The notes beneath the pieces are model-generated. The model saw nothing but the letters and a program-made list of their open reading frames with translations. It did not search any database and was not told the DNA's origin. Below are positions 23,047 through 35,920 of a DNA stretch of 64,000 nt, piece after piece. Position 1 is the first letter of the stretch, and each line of letters opens with the position of its first letter. Made by a program: the position numbers and the translations under genes. This DNA comes from Triops longicaudatus (Eukaryota > Arthropoda > Branchiopoda > Notostraca > Triopsidae): contig JAGQDJ010000206.1 in assembly GCA_022885665.1 (NCBI GenBank), positions 21,486 through 85,485 of the forward strand, in the 5' to 3' direction.

Positions 23047-26000
23047 ATGCCTTCCAGCACCTACGCTGATATGGAAGATCACCGAGCGTTGCACCTCGCG
23101 CTCGAGTTATCATTACTAGGATATAACGAAAGCTCCGAGCACCATGCTGCCGAGCCTCTTTCAGTGTACGACGAAATTCGACTCAAGAAAAGCCAAAATA
23201 TGACCGAGTGTGTACCCGTGCCTAGCTCGGAACACGTTGCTGAAATCGTCGGTAGACAAGGTAAAAATCGCACAAAAATTCATTTTTGCATTATGACCTT
23301 CGTGTGAAAGCGAGCTTAACTTTTAAGGCCCTGAAGGCCCCGGACTTGTATTTTTGTCCATTGCCAACTACGGCAAGTCTGGCCTTGACGGCTTTTGCCC
23401 GAGCAGTCGAACGTTTTCCCCCACCAGTTTGGGCGGAGGCCAGATGGGAAACGGTAATACGGGCTAAGAGGGGGGGGGGGTGTTTCTGGGGGGTTTCATG
23501 GTGATCGAAAGAAAAAAATTCGAAAAACGCCACTATTCAGGGTCATAGCACTTTCTGAAGAGAAATGCAGTTCAAAAGGGGGGTTATGGGGAAGGAGGGT
23601 AAAGGGGGTTGAAAGGAGATACTGTGGTGGTTTTCACTCCCCCTTGAGTCGCTTTCAACCCGTCTCACCCGTTTCCGGCCAAGATGGCGGCTCCCAAGCG
23701 CCCGGCACCACGTGGTCGGCACTGTTGGAATTGATTGTTGGCGTGAAACTTGATAGGGAATGCATAGATAGCAACAAGGAAAGAAAAACAGGGGCTTAGG
23801 GGTTCATTTTTCATTGTTGACGAGGTATGGATATCTGGTGAAGTTTTTTTTATTTATTTATTTTAAGGATGTTGACTTAAAAGTAGTCTTGAAAGCAAGA
23901 CTGAAAGTGAAAACGTTGATATCGATACTTATTAATCACATCAATAGATTAGATTACAGCACATTTGTCATAGCGTGTTTAGGGAATTCAAGGTTTTTTG
24001 ACTATTTAAAGGTAAAGAAAGGTGTTCAGTTTCATCGTTAGTTGATGATAAAATATGATGTGTGAACAGGATTAGAAATGCGTTAATTATGTTGAGAAAG
24101 GGAAAGATTGAAGGAAAGTAGGTATGCAAATGAGACTTGAGCCTGGTTAGCCTTCAGAAACCATTCGGCATATGTGCGGGTCACGGTCATCGTTGATGTG
24201 GTTTCTTAACATACTTCTTTTTTCTACTACTCTGTTTGTCGAGTTTGAGAAAACCTTGAGAAACACGTTTCGGAAACGAAAGCAAGGCATGTGACGCGAC
24301 GCAGCGCAACGCGGTCTCCAGGCGGATCCGGTTTCCCCGGGTTGTGTCGCAGCTCTGCTAGACAGCCAGACACGCTGGACAGTGACAGTGAGACCGCGCC
24401 GGGAGCGGGCTGGCGTGGCTTGGATTCGCCCAACGCGGTTACAAGGGCAGTGGGAGGAAAAATCGAACGTTTTGAACTTGGCTACAGCGTAGCGTGGTTT
24501 CACTTTCGTTGGCTTGCTTGATATGCACCCAACGTGCTTTGGAATTCTTTTTCGAAGGGCAGGGGAATAGGAATAATGAATGTGAATACTTATCTAGGTG
24601 AGTTGAAGGTTCCTGGAGAGGAAGATATGAGATTGGTCGACGGATGGCTCTGATTTTCAAGGATAATCGAGGATAAAAGACAAGGACGTGCGCGGTTTTT
24701 GCCACGGCGTGGTAATGGCCGCTTTGGGTTTGTACGACTGTAGTGGTAAGACAGACTGAATTTTCATTGTTGGCCTGTCTGAACGCAGTACAAGCTTGCA
24801 AGGGGATCCGGAACCGAGAATAAAGGAAGCAAAAGGCGGATGTTAATTACCAAATGGCAATAGCCTATTGACCGCGTGTCCTTCATCGCCTCAGTACACG
24901 GTTCACGACAGTGCATGTCGTGATCAGCCCCCAGGGGCGTGCAAATACAGGAAAAAAAGCACTTTTTTAAAGTTTCGGTTCCAAAATGTCGCAAGTTCTT
25001 TAAACTCTTGCTTGTGCACGCGGAAATGAGATAAAGAGAACGATACGGGAGAGATTACCAGGAAAATACGCAATTTAAGGGGAATTTTGGATTTAATTTC
25101 TGATTAGACGGGATTTCATTATTGATTTGGAAGTGATACCTAATTAAGAAGCCTTAGCGCAGTTTCAGTCGAGTCAACTCGCGATTTGACTGTTATAGAA
25201 GGCTACGTTATTAAAAACGGTTATAACATAACTTGCGTTACTGAAAGCTTAACCTAACTCGCGATTTAACTTCGACTGAAGTAAATGACAGCTTAATCAT
25301 AAACGCTAAACTTGGCCGTAAAAAGACGCTAGATAAACGCTTAAAAGCTCCAACATATAGGCTTTGAGGTTAAAATTAATATAAGTTCACTTGATTTAAT
25401 TTAAAACTGAGTTAGCTCGTAAATTTAACTCTTAAATGAAGCTAAAGTGTTTCGAAAAGCTCTTATATAAACAGGTTAAATAAGCTTAACTTTTATTTTA
25501 AAGTTTCAACTGTTATTATTTATGTTTTATTTTTATATTTTATTTTAAGGCTTTTTCCCATTTATTTTAAGTATTTTAATCATTACTTTTATTTTAACCC
25601 AAGTTGACTTGTAACTGGAAGTGTGGATTAACAGTAACAAGTTTTCGTTGAATTTTTTAATGCATGTTCGTGAGTTACGCCATGCATAGATTGAATTCTT
25701 GCTTATTTAAACGTGTTTTAAAACCAACGTAGAAGTAATTCGAGACGAAAGGCTTGCATTTTCTCATGCAAAAGTGAAGGAAACATGAAACTTTGTTTTC
25801 ATGGTGCACTAATTGGTCAAGGTGCATTTGTGGTGGAAATTGTAGTGTGTGGCTTGCAGAACGCGTAGGAAGGCAAGGTAAAAGTACGATATCTAAGGAA
25901 TGAGAGAAGGAGAACGGGATAAGAAATACACTGGCAAATGGCCCCGGCCAAATAACCGTCCTTGAACTACTTGTAATCGCCTTTAGTTCCCGCGTTCGCT

Positions 26001-29000
26001 TTCCTCGTGTCACTGACGCATTTTCAAGGGCGACCGGGGTATTCGAAGGCTTTTCTGTTCTGCATATTATGCTTGCTTAGCAGATTCGGGTATTTGTTCA
26101 GCTTTTCGATTATTCGTCAGATTTTTCGTTTTAGAAAAGAAAGCGTTTAAGGGCCCGAAATGCATTGAATAGCAAGCGAACATTGATGAGTCATGGCGGT
26201 GATTGGCAACTGAATGACGCGTTATCTAACGCCAGCCAGGGATTCTTCAGACTTGTACCTGTTACCCTTAAGAACACTGACCAGAGAGTGTATCCTGCCT
26301 CAATTTAATATCTAATTTTAATTTGTTAATACATGCATTTTTCTAAAAAAAAAACAAAAGATTTTTTTCTTAAGCAACTTACCTAAGACAGCATGGTTCA
26401 CAGCGTTTTAACTTGATGGAGAAATTCACATTGTTGCCCAAGTTGAGTGTGCGAATCCGGGCTTGAGGAAGTGTTTTTCACTGTTAGCCGAATGTTCGAT
26501 TTGTGGAAACATTCACACTGTGGGAATTCATTATTGGTCAAAATAGTAGGCCGCGTTGCTATTTTGACACAGTGAAGACTTGGGAAGAGGGTGGTGATGA
26601 AAAACGTTCGATTTTCCACCGTAGGAGCGTCTTGAGCAGCTGTTTATGAAGGTGACAGGGTTATAGCGTCATTGCCAGAAAACCTTCGATTTTAGTCAAG
26701 TGGTCTTGAAATAGCTTTCAGGATTTAAAGGAATGGTGAAACAACTCAACTTTCATTATTACGCTAGCCAGACACGTGATGGAATAGGGTATAGCACAGA
26801 CATAGTAGTGTTTTCTCGATTTTATTAGAAAGAAAAATTTAAGTGACGTGATCCTTTGCTAATTGAGACCGTGTTAACTCGAGGTTTCTTGCGGTTAACG
26901 TGTGATTGTTTGAGTAAAACTCGTGTCAACTCGACCCGTGTTTACTTATTCTTAATCTAATCTTCACTTTACCTTAGCGTAAGTTCGCTGATAATGTAAA
27001 AAAATGTTGACTAATGTTTGATTTTGATTGTTTCCGTTGAAACAGGTTGTAAAATTAAAGCGTTAAGGGCCAAAACTAATACGTACATTAAGACGCCCGT
27101 GAGGGGGGAGGAACCTGTGTTTGTGGTGACGGGCCGACGGGAAGACGTGGCTGCGGCTAAACGGGAAATTTTGTCGGCTGCCGAACATTTCTCGCAAATT
27201 CGAGCTTCGCGACGAAACAGCATCGTTAATGGAGTCGCAGGGGCGGGGCTTGTGCCGCCGACCCCCATCCCGGGCCAAACCACCATCCAAGTACGTCCGA
27301 GTTCCTGTTTTTCTCCATTTCTTTCCCTTTTTTTACAGTTGGCTTATTTTTCTTTGAGCTTTTTCTTCTCCATTAAAAATGTCTATTTTTTATTTTAATT
27401 CGATTTTTATTATTTACATCTTTTTCTTAGATTTTTATTTTCTATGTACTTTGTTCGGTCTGTGGACTCCTTTCTGTGTTTTAAAGATTCTGAAAAGAAA
27501 ATTTTAAGAAACTTCGATAATGCTGGAGTATTTCTAGATTTCGTTTATTTCACTTTGAGATGAGTCGGTTTAAGTCTTGAAATTGCCTTTATAGGTTTTC
27601 TCTAGTTTTCGAAGATTTTTTGAAGATTTTTCTACCTGCCGAAGCTCTCTGATTTTTTGTAGATTTTTTAAAGCTCATGTAAGAGTTCAGGATGCAATTC
27701 AGGATTAGGGTGTTGTAATTTTTCACATGTTATCAAAAAATTCAAATAATTTGGGAATTTTTATAAATATAGAGAATTTTCTGAAATTTTTTTTTCTTGT
27801 AACTACTTCCTTTTTGCAAGATACGTTATCTTTAGCCTTGAATTTTCCTTTTATTTATTTTACTTTTTCAAAAGCGATCGTAGCTATTGGCTTTGTTTCA
27901 GTTTCGTAAAGCATTGGTCTTATATTTGGTTTTCTTTTTGTGTGTGTGTGTGTGTGTCTCTGCGTTGCGTTAACCCGGAACCGTTTGCAAACTCAAGGTC
28001 CGTGTTCCTTACCGCGTGGTCGGCTTGGTCGTCGGCCCCAAAGGCGCCACCATCAAGCGCATCCAGCAGCAGACCCACACTTACATTGTCACGCCCTCCC
28101 GTGACAAGGAGCCCATCTTTGAAGTTACCGGCCTGCCTGAAAACGTGGAACAGGCCAAGAAGGAAATCGAGGGCCACATCGCGCTCCGCACAGGCCTCAG
28201 CTCGGGCCTTAACGACGAGGCCGCCGAACTGCACCTCAACCTCGCACTCTCGGGTCTCAACGGGCTCGGAGGCCTCGACCCGCAGCTACTCATGGGCCTC
28301 GGCACCTCCGAGCTCATGTCCTCTCTCTACAAGACGCAGCGGAACGCCCACCATCCAGCAACGCCCCCGCTGTCGTCCTCCAACTCTTCGTCGAACCAGT
28401 CAGCCACGCCTCCTTCGGATCCTTTGGGCTTGTTGAGCAACCTGAACGCCCTCAACAGCCTTGCCGACTTCTCTTACCTCGACCACGCCCCTACCGTGGG
28501 CGGAGCGCCGTTCAACAGTACGGTCAGTAATGATAGCCCCGCCTCTAAGTTGGATTTGGGCTTCGGGACCGGTTTAACCGGCTTTGGCTCACTCTATGAG
28601 CCGGACGAAGGCATTGGCTTGAGTGGCAGTGACTCGCCCACCTTTGGCTCCGCTCTCTTGCCCCCGTCCAATATCTGGTCGGCTGATTATGGCAAATTCA
28701 GCGCGTCGAGCCTCGGCTTGTCGAAGCGTTCGTCGCCAGGCTTCGGTTTGGACAGTATGGAGAGTCTATTGCGGAGCTCTTCCTCGTCGTCCAGCGGAGA
28801 TCATGCCCTCCATCACCACCTCCCGGCTCGTAGGACGTCCTCGGATCCCTTGGCGTCGATTACTTCGACCTTGGCGAGTTTTGGACTGGGTGGTATGCAC
28901 GATTCACACGATTCTGACCCGTGTTCGAGGGATTCGCAGTCGCCAGCAGTGGATTCGCCGCTAGAGGGCGGGACCACCAGCCCGACGTCGAGTGGCTCCT

Positions 29001-29197
29001 CCTCCCGGGGCTCTCTGAAGCGGGAATGCGTGCTGTGCTGCGATTCCGAGGTCGTGGCGGCGTTGGTACCCTGCGGGCATAACTTGTTTTGCATGGATTG
29101 CGCCCAGAGAATCGTTGAAGCCGGCGATTCTAAGAGTAACGAATGCCCCGTTTGTCATCAACCCGTCTCCCAAGCTATTCGTATCTTCTCTCAGTAA
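23047..29197 (+). CDS. mex3: MEX3 family RNA-binding protein (2 KH + RING)
   Basis: MEX3 proteins bind mRNA 3' UTRs through two KH domains and act as translational or stability regulators; many carry a C-terminal RING with E3 ligase activity. Exons 23047-23260, 27046-27290 and 27998-29197 give 552 aa. KH1 spans residues about 58-117 and is split by the first intron at its GxxG loop (GRQG/CKIKALRAK). KH2, about 154-212, has VVGPKGATIKRIQQQTHTYI. A long Ser/Gly/Leu-rich linker follows. The RING at about 497-545 has ECVLCCDSEVVAALVPCGHN and ends in CPVCHQPVSQAIRIFSQ, a typical MEX3 C-terminus. The 3.8 kb first intron and the long 3' region are typical of a post-transcriptionally regulated gene. 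Confidence 0.96.
23261..27045 (+). other. MEX3 intron 1, with GC-rich patch
   Basis: The 3.8 kb intron contains a G-tract near 23469-23479, a YY1-like AAGATGGCGGC near 23684, and a GC- and CpG-rich patch at about 24290-24440 that stands out from AT-rich surroundings. Open frames over the patch have no recognisable domain. An alternative promoter or enhancer is possible but not shown. Confidence 0.4.
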
Positions 29198-32100
29198 AAA
29201 TCCGAAGTTGAAAAGTAACGTTGGTATTGTCAGTAAGCTAAGGTATGCATTGTTGCTGAGAAAACGTTGAAGAAGAGCCGAAAAATTCGGTTAAAATTGG
29301 TAAAAATGGTCTGGAAGTCTAGTAACGCCACGTGTGAGCAGTTTGGGTGACGAGAGGAGTGGTTTGCTCGGTTTTGAGTCCATTAACGAAGAAAGGAGGA
29401 AGTCTCAGATTTAGTGAGAATTGCCGCTAGGTGGCAGAGTTAACATGGGTTTAACTGATAACAAGCGCAAGAGAGAAAATTTTACAACGAATATATATTT
29501 ATATATTATTTTTCTTGAATTCCTTTTGAGTGTTGGCCTCTCCCCCCTCCCGTAGCCTGCCCCTATTTTCGTTGAAAATTCGCCCCTTGGTCAAAGAAAA
29601 TGGGTGGAGCGTTTCTTTAGTGCAGAATCTGGGTAAAGATGAATTTTGAGCATTCCTAGTTTTTCTTCGATCTGAAATTAATTAGCAGAAATTATTTGAT
29701 TTTTAGAAGGATAAACCTCACGGGCATTAAAAAGTGCGTCATTGAAGGACAAGAAAGGGGAAAATTTACATGTTTTTTTTTTTAAAGGAGAATTTTGTTG
29801 GGCTGTGATATAGTGAAAAAAAAGAGGGCGACACATTAAGATTGGGCGAACAATTTATACGAGTCCGAACAAATGACAGATTTTTGGGAGAATTTCGCTT
29901 TGAAAGAAATTTCTACAAATCTTCTGAAGAGACGAAATTCTAGCGTGGTGGTAGATTAATAAATGCGCTGGCTTCAGTATTAATTACAGAATTTAAAAGA
30001 TTTAAATTTGTGGAGAAATTAAAGAAAATACCCTCTACATCCCCCTTTATCCCCCCTTCATCCCCTTTAAAGAATTTTTGATTTTTTTGTGGGGGTCAAT
30101 TTGTGGTAAAAACATATTTGAGGGCTTAAAAAGAGATGTTATTTTCGTACGACAATTTTTGCTACTTTGGTGTCCATTGTTTGATGTGTTTTACATTCAC
30201 TTTTTCGCTATATTATAAAAGAAAAGACATTCTCTCTAATTTGGATTATTTGGTTGTTGGGCTGGGTGGTAATTTCGAACCTCCAGGACAATTGCTTGGT
30301 GATTTTGACAGCAATAGCGAGAAATACTTTTTTAAATGTCTTCAGATTTTTTTAAACAAAATTTTTCGTACAGAAATTGGTGGAAATGAGTCGATTTTTG
30401 CACAAGTTTTCCAAGTGTGCTTAGTGATCTATATTACTATTATTATATTACATAGCTTGTTGAGATACTCGTCATTTATCAAATCCTTAACCCAGCGTTT
30501 CTTTTTGTGACAAAGCAGAATTTAACTCTTTTTTCAAAGCTTTTTGTGGCAAAAGTTCAAACCGCTTTTTGTAATAACGTTCTAGCAAAAGACAGGGATA
30601 GGCAAGTGGGTAAGGAATGTGTGAAAAATGGTCCGCCGGGCGAACAGGGACCGGACCTGGCAAGTGCTGGAGCTGACAGACGTCTAATTCTAGCTGTTAC
30701 GGCAATATAGGGACTGTCAATAAAAAACTGGTACGGGGATACGGGCTATTGACATAGCAAGTGTCCCAGGTCCGGGGTTCTAGAAGCAGTATGGTTAGTG
30801 AACGTTGCCCTTTTCGCAATTTCTTTCAGTAATAATGTTAAATAACAGTAAAAGAAGCCAAGTGGAGGTCTATTTATTCCCAAATACAAGTTTTTTTTAA
30901 GAAATCATAGTAATAATTAAGGATACCGGCGGAGTATTGTGAAATAACCTCTTTAAAAAGCATTTCTTTTTCTTCGAAGCAATAACGTTTCATGTGTGGG
31001 GTTGGAATAGAAGTAAACGTTTCTTTTTTGTAAATTTTTTCTTAAGTTTGTGAATTTTCCACGCGTCTTCCTCGCAGATTTTTTTTTAGTTTCTTTTCAA
31101 CGCTTGGATGGAATTTTCTCATTCACCCCGCCCCCTTTTCTCCCCTGGAAAGTTATTGATTCTCAATATATATGCTTGATACACATACCAAGCGTTGAAA
31201 TGTGTGTGTGGCTTATACAGGGAGTGAAGTGGGCGGGATAGTAACTCTGAAACACTTTACCTAGCGATTCTTATATGCAATGCTAAAGAGTTATAATTTT
31301 TTTTTCAAAAGAACAACGTTATAATAGAAGTTTCAAAACTTTTGTCAAAAAACTGCTCAACATTCATTGTTCCCCCCAGAAAACATTCATTGTTGTCACG
31401 TATTATCTTGCTATACATAAACTGACGCTCTCCTTCCCTCATTGGTGGCTAAGGAGATAAGAAAAGCCTTTTTCTGTTCTCTCCTAGCTTTACACAGTAT
31501 ATAACGTGGCTTTGGTGGGTTTAACTAAAACGGAATGGAAATGTAAAATTTTCAAGGTTTTGATAACTGTACTATACCAACAGTCGGGAAAAGGGTTGAT
31601 TTTCCCCCTGTTCCCGTAATGTTATGAGTGCCCCCCAGTTTATTTCTGTCGTGTTTTCTCAATAGTCGTTGTTATGGCAACGAAAACTTTGCAATAATGG
31701 CCTGACTCTGCCCCTTGGGTGTAATCCCGTTCCAAGGGGAGGGGTAAACAATGAAGTCTTGCGTTTCTATCTTCTAATCCTCCCAGAAGTGTTTAATTAC
31801 TCGAATCGCTGTTGCTTATTGGTGAAGAATATCGTTTTTTAAATTAAATCTCTGTCTCTCTATCTCCTTTTTCCTCTTCAAACTCTTGCTGCGAATTTAT
31901 GCCGATTTCAAGAAAGAAAATGCTTGTGTTGCAAAAAAATCCACCTCCCACCACCATTATTACTACCCCTGAAGGGCTAAAAAGGACAAGAATCAGATTT
32001 TGAGTTTCTATTTTTTGTAATATCTATGTGTGAGTGGGTGTGATGTCTAGATTTGTAATTTTGTACCTCCCAATATCCCCCGTTTCTCTATTATATGAAT

Positions 32101-32390
32101 AGCCCAATTATCTGATTATTATTATAATTATGATTCTCCCCCCTCCCTTTAATTCCCCTTCTTTCCCTGTGTGGAAACAGATTTAAAAAAGAAAAAAAAC
32201 ACAGCGGAGTTACTTAAAAAAGATTGTAAAACTACAAAAAGCAAGACATTAGTTTTTACTATTTGCTAATAATCGTTTATTTTTCTTGGCGAAATCGATG
32301 TTTATTAGGAAATTTAATATAAATTTTATTTGTAATGAAAACGGAAAATGTGTTTTTATTTGGCTAATCATGAATTTTGAATTTCAGTGG
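29198..32390 (+). other. Probable MEX3 3' UTR and downstream DNA
   Basis: No coding exon recognised. The stretch is T-rich with several AATAAA-like and ATTTA-type words, but no single polyadenylation site can be chosen. MEX3 genes generally have long 3' UTRs. A GC-rich segment near 30600-30790 contains the word CCGGACCTGG and a near-inverted repeat. Open frames such as 30136-30510 are AT-driven and lack domain features. Confidence 0.4.
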
Positions 32391-32399
32391 AGATATAGA

Positions 32400-33835
32400 G
32401 CGTTAAGATGGAGTTAAACGTAAAGCGGGGTCGAGCTGAGGAAAGCATGGCAGTTTGCTTGTAGAAACCAGCGTAAAGCGAGTGTCGTACTAGGGTTCAG
32501 CGAGTTAAGTCTCGGAAAGAAATGGGAAAATACCCAAAAGATGAGAACCATGAATCAGTAATAGGAAGATATTTAGCATCTGCTCGCAAGAATGTGTAAT
32601 AGTTTCTCTAATAATCTTTCTCAGTTTGAAAAATGTAAGGAGGTTCTTTCATGGAACTCAATCCACTTGGTTCTTTCATGGAACTACGACGTGTAGAATG
32701 GACGTAAAGTGGGGCTTACGCAGACACTGCATAGCCTCACGCTTGCCGGAATGGTAAGCGAATGGTTGAAGTCCTCAATGACCTGTAACTGGGAGTCGGA
32801 GAAAACGCCGAAAAATTCGAAGACTATAATAAAATTGACAAATTGTGAAAAGCTACAAAAAGTAGGAAATTCCGTGTTTGATCAATATAAAGATTGTGAT
32901 ATAATACAATAAGTGCCCTGTTTAACGAATGCATTGTATAGCGAACAACTTGTACAAGGAACCCGTGCGCGGGCGAAAAAACGAATCGCACGACGAACGC
33001 AGCCTCTTGCAACGAACCTCTTAGAGTGAGAAAAAAGTTTTAAAAATTGGCGGTTACGCTTCCCAGTCTACACACATACACTCGCTGAGAAATAGCTTAC
33101 TTGCGTATTAGTTTGATTACCTAATTTTAGTTATTTTTTTATTGCTATAAGTGGTGCTTAACTGGCACCAGATAATTCTGATAATAAGAACAGAAAGAGA
33201 TTTCTTCTGACGAAGATGAGTGCACTGATTCCCCTATGCTTCCCGGAGAAGTAAACGATTTTTACGAAACGGTATGAAATTCAAGCCCAAGCAAAAATGT
33301 GGCGTCCATATCAGGTTAAAGCGAGCAGATGTTTGGACATATTCAACGACAATGCATTGCTCTTTTCAAGAACGATATTAAAGAAAAAACAAAAGCCACA
33401 AGTTCATCTAAGATGAACTCTTCCAATGAATGCCGGACATGGAAACCAAGATTGATTTGTAAGAGGTAAAAAGATCGAAAACTTATGTAAGTTAGTGGTC
33501 TTGAGAGATACTACTTGAAAAAAATGACTACTACGTCTTTAAAATACATATTTTGACTGTCAGTATTTTTTTAGTATTTTTTCCGTTTTTTAAATCAGCT
33601 TTTCAGGTCGGTCGGGGTTCAGGAACGGATTAAATGTTAAACCGAACGCCGTCTAGAAAGGGATTAAGTTCGTTAAAGAAAGTACCACTGTATTATACTA
33701 GTGATTTTTTTTCTGCTAACGACGAAGTGGAGCCCGGCCTGGGTGGAATCAACGTAAATCGGGTCTTAGTCGGACGTAGCACTACACTTCATGGAGGAAA
33801 TAATCGTAAAGCGAGGTCTCCAAATTGTGCCTAGG
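32400..33835. repeat. Interspersed CGTAAAGCG repeat cluster
   Basis: The word CGTAAAGCG or a close variant occurs near 32419, 32472, 32703, 33753 and 33805, and again alone at 15611, usually followed by GRGGTC-like bases. Local context such as TTCATGGA-n-AAT precedes some copies. This looks like debris of one repeat family rather than a gene. Confidence 0.4.
33190..33272 (+). pseudogene. Possible acidic tail of a DDE transposase
   Basis: An open segment reads EISSDEDECTDSPMLPGEV followed by NDFYETV and a stop at about 33268. Acidic tails of this kind end pogo/jerky-type transposases. Upstream, near 32910-33010, are GAACAACTTG and ACGAAC-type words reminiscent of element ends. No catalytic core is present. 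Weak identification. Confidence 0.25.
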
Positions 33836-35920
33836 CACATAACAATAATGAAGCGTTCAAAAGTTGAAATTTTAGTCCCACTGTTATTGATCTATTAAGG
33901 TTTTGGAACAAATTTCTATGAGAAACACTGTTAATAAAAACCTTTATATGAGTCATGTTTTTTTTGCAGGATTAATGTAAACTGTAAAGACGAACATGTG
34001 AAACAAGAAATGAACGAAAGCAGCTTAATTGCACTGAGATGCGTCATGGCACGAAACGTTCGATTCCCGATGGGGCGTTGAAATAGAATTCCGTCAGCAT
34101 AAACGGCTGGGTATGCCCGATGCCCGAACTTAAACTAAGAGAGCGGCAAGTATCGATTGGGGTACCGAAAATGGGAAATGTTCGAGTTGGGAGTTTTCGG
34201 AATTTTTCGGAAGGGTTTCAAAGCTCAGGAAGAGTTGAAGAGAAGAGAGGATGAAGAAAGAAGGAAGGAAGAAAAAGGGGGGAGAACGAGAAGGAATGAG
34301 CGTGCAGGAAAACGTTCGTTTTTGCTGCCACTGGTGGGGAATACGGAACAGACGGATCAATAGACAGCGCTGTGCTATGTCTGCCATGCAGTCACGCCAA
34401 CATCTCCCCGTGTGAGAAGGGAACATCGATCGGGTTCCGTCCGCAAAAGAGGGGTAGAAACTTTTGAAAAATTGAAAATGCTTAAACCATTTGTTTCAGA
34501 GAGGGAGTTTGAATACACGAGAGAGTGCGATGTTGTATTGTTGCTGGACTTTTTTCTTCTTTCTATGGCCTTTTTCCTTCGTGACGCTATATGTAGACTT
34601 TTTGGGCTTCTGTATATCTTAGTGTAGCTATGTTGGGATATAGCGTATAACGCACAGAGTAATAAAATTTTCAATAAAAGCTAGGAATGCGTAGAATAAC
34701 AGTAGGAGGAAAGGAGGGTGAAACAGAGAAGCGTTCGAGGATTGCATTAGACACACAGAAGTCTCGTATTGCGAGACAAGCTGTGTAACTGTGTAAGCGG
34801 TTTTTGACGAAATACAGATGTTCGACATGTAGTTTCCCAAAGGAAATTGAGCTAATTAGCTTAGCGTACATCAGTCGTGTGAATGTGCCTGTTTCTAAAG
34901 GAAAAAAAAATAATATTATTTTTATCTCATGCGTGAGCTTATTGTATTGGCGTAAAAAACATCAATCATTAAAGGAAGGATTATCGATACTCCTCAGGAG
35001 ATTTCAACCGCTCGTTTATACGCTAATCATAACTGACGTTCCTTTTATACCCCTAGGGCTCATGTAGTAACATGTTACATAAGACATACAGGAGATTTTC
35101 AAAGATTATTTATTTGTGCCAGTCTCTCGAGCGCCATCTATTGGAGACGCATGTTACCCAAGGGCATCGAGACAAAGTGCACGAAAGCTTGCGTTGAATT
35201 TCAGGAAAACTGTTTAATATTTTAAATATATTTCCTGATAGGAAGGTTTTCCTGCATTATTTACAAATAACATGACTACTTGGATTCTAAAAAATTTAAC
35301 AGTAAATAAGTAGTACTAAATAAGTAATAAATAAGTACTAAATAATTAATAACAGTAAATAAGTAATAAATTTTACACTGCTAATGTTAGGAATGCAAAT
35401 ATGTTGGGTAAAATGTCCTTGATCATGATGGTAGAACATTAAAGCTATGACACAGTTAGATGCATCAAAACTCGAAAAAATATGCACTATAGCACGTAAG
35501 CATGTGTTTCCATGAGGCGTTTTTCCTATTGCCACGCCACCTCTTGCTTGTTGTTTACTCGCTGTATTAGCTTTAAAGCCTTTACACATTGAATAATAAG
35601 TATCTAATCAGTTTGTAACTAATAAGTATATTTACTAGTCTTGTAAAGAACAAGTTACAGTTACTATTATTGCAGAGTTATGAGAAATACTTATTAATAT
35701 TATAGTGTAAGAAATTTGGGAATTTCTTTTTGCTTGTATACTTTACGCCATCTATGAACAGAGTTTTTACCTTCTACAAGCCACCTAGCGAAGCTTGCTC
35801 AACATAGCCATTCAAACGGCAGATAGGAAGCAGAACAACAACAACAAAAGCCCTGAAAGTCTCGTGCCATCCAACCAACTCTTTTCTCATCGTTCTTCCT
35901 CATGTTTCAAGCACCCAACA
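33836..35920. other. Intergenic upstream of TICRR
   Basis: Includes a purine-rich low-complexity run near 34200-34310 and AT-rich repeats of AAATAAGTA near 35300-35360. The TICRR promoter and 5' UTR should lie in the last few hundred bases; no TATA box is evident. No gene seen. Confidence 0.45.

Noticed and set aside
30136..30510. 124-codon frame downstream of MEX3
   Set aside because: AT-driven composition, no domain, and position in the probable 3' UTR.
35795..35920. N-terminal extension of TICRR in the same frame
   Set aside because: The extension has no ATG; the first in-frame ATG is at 35921.
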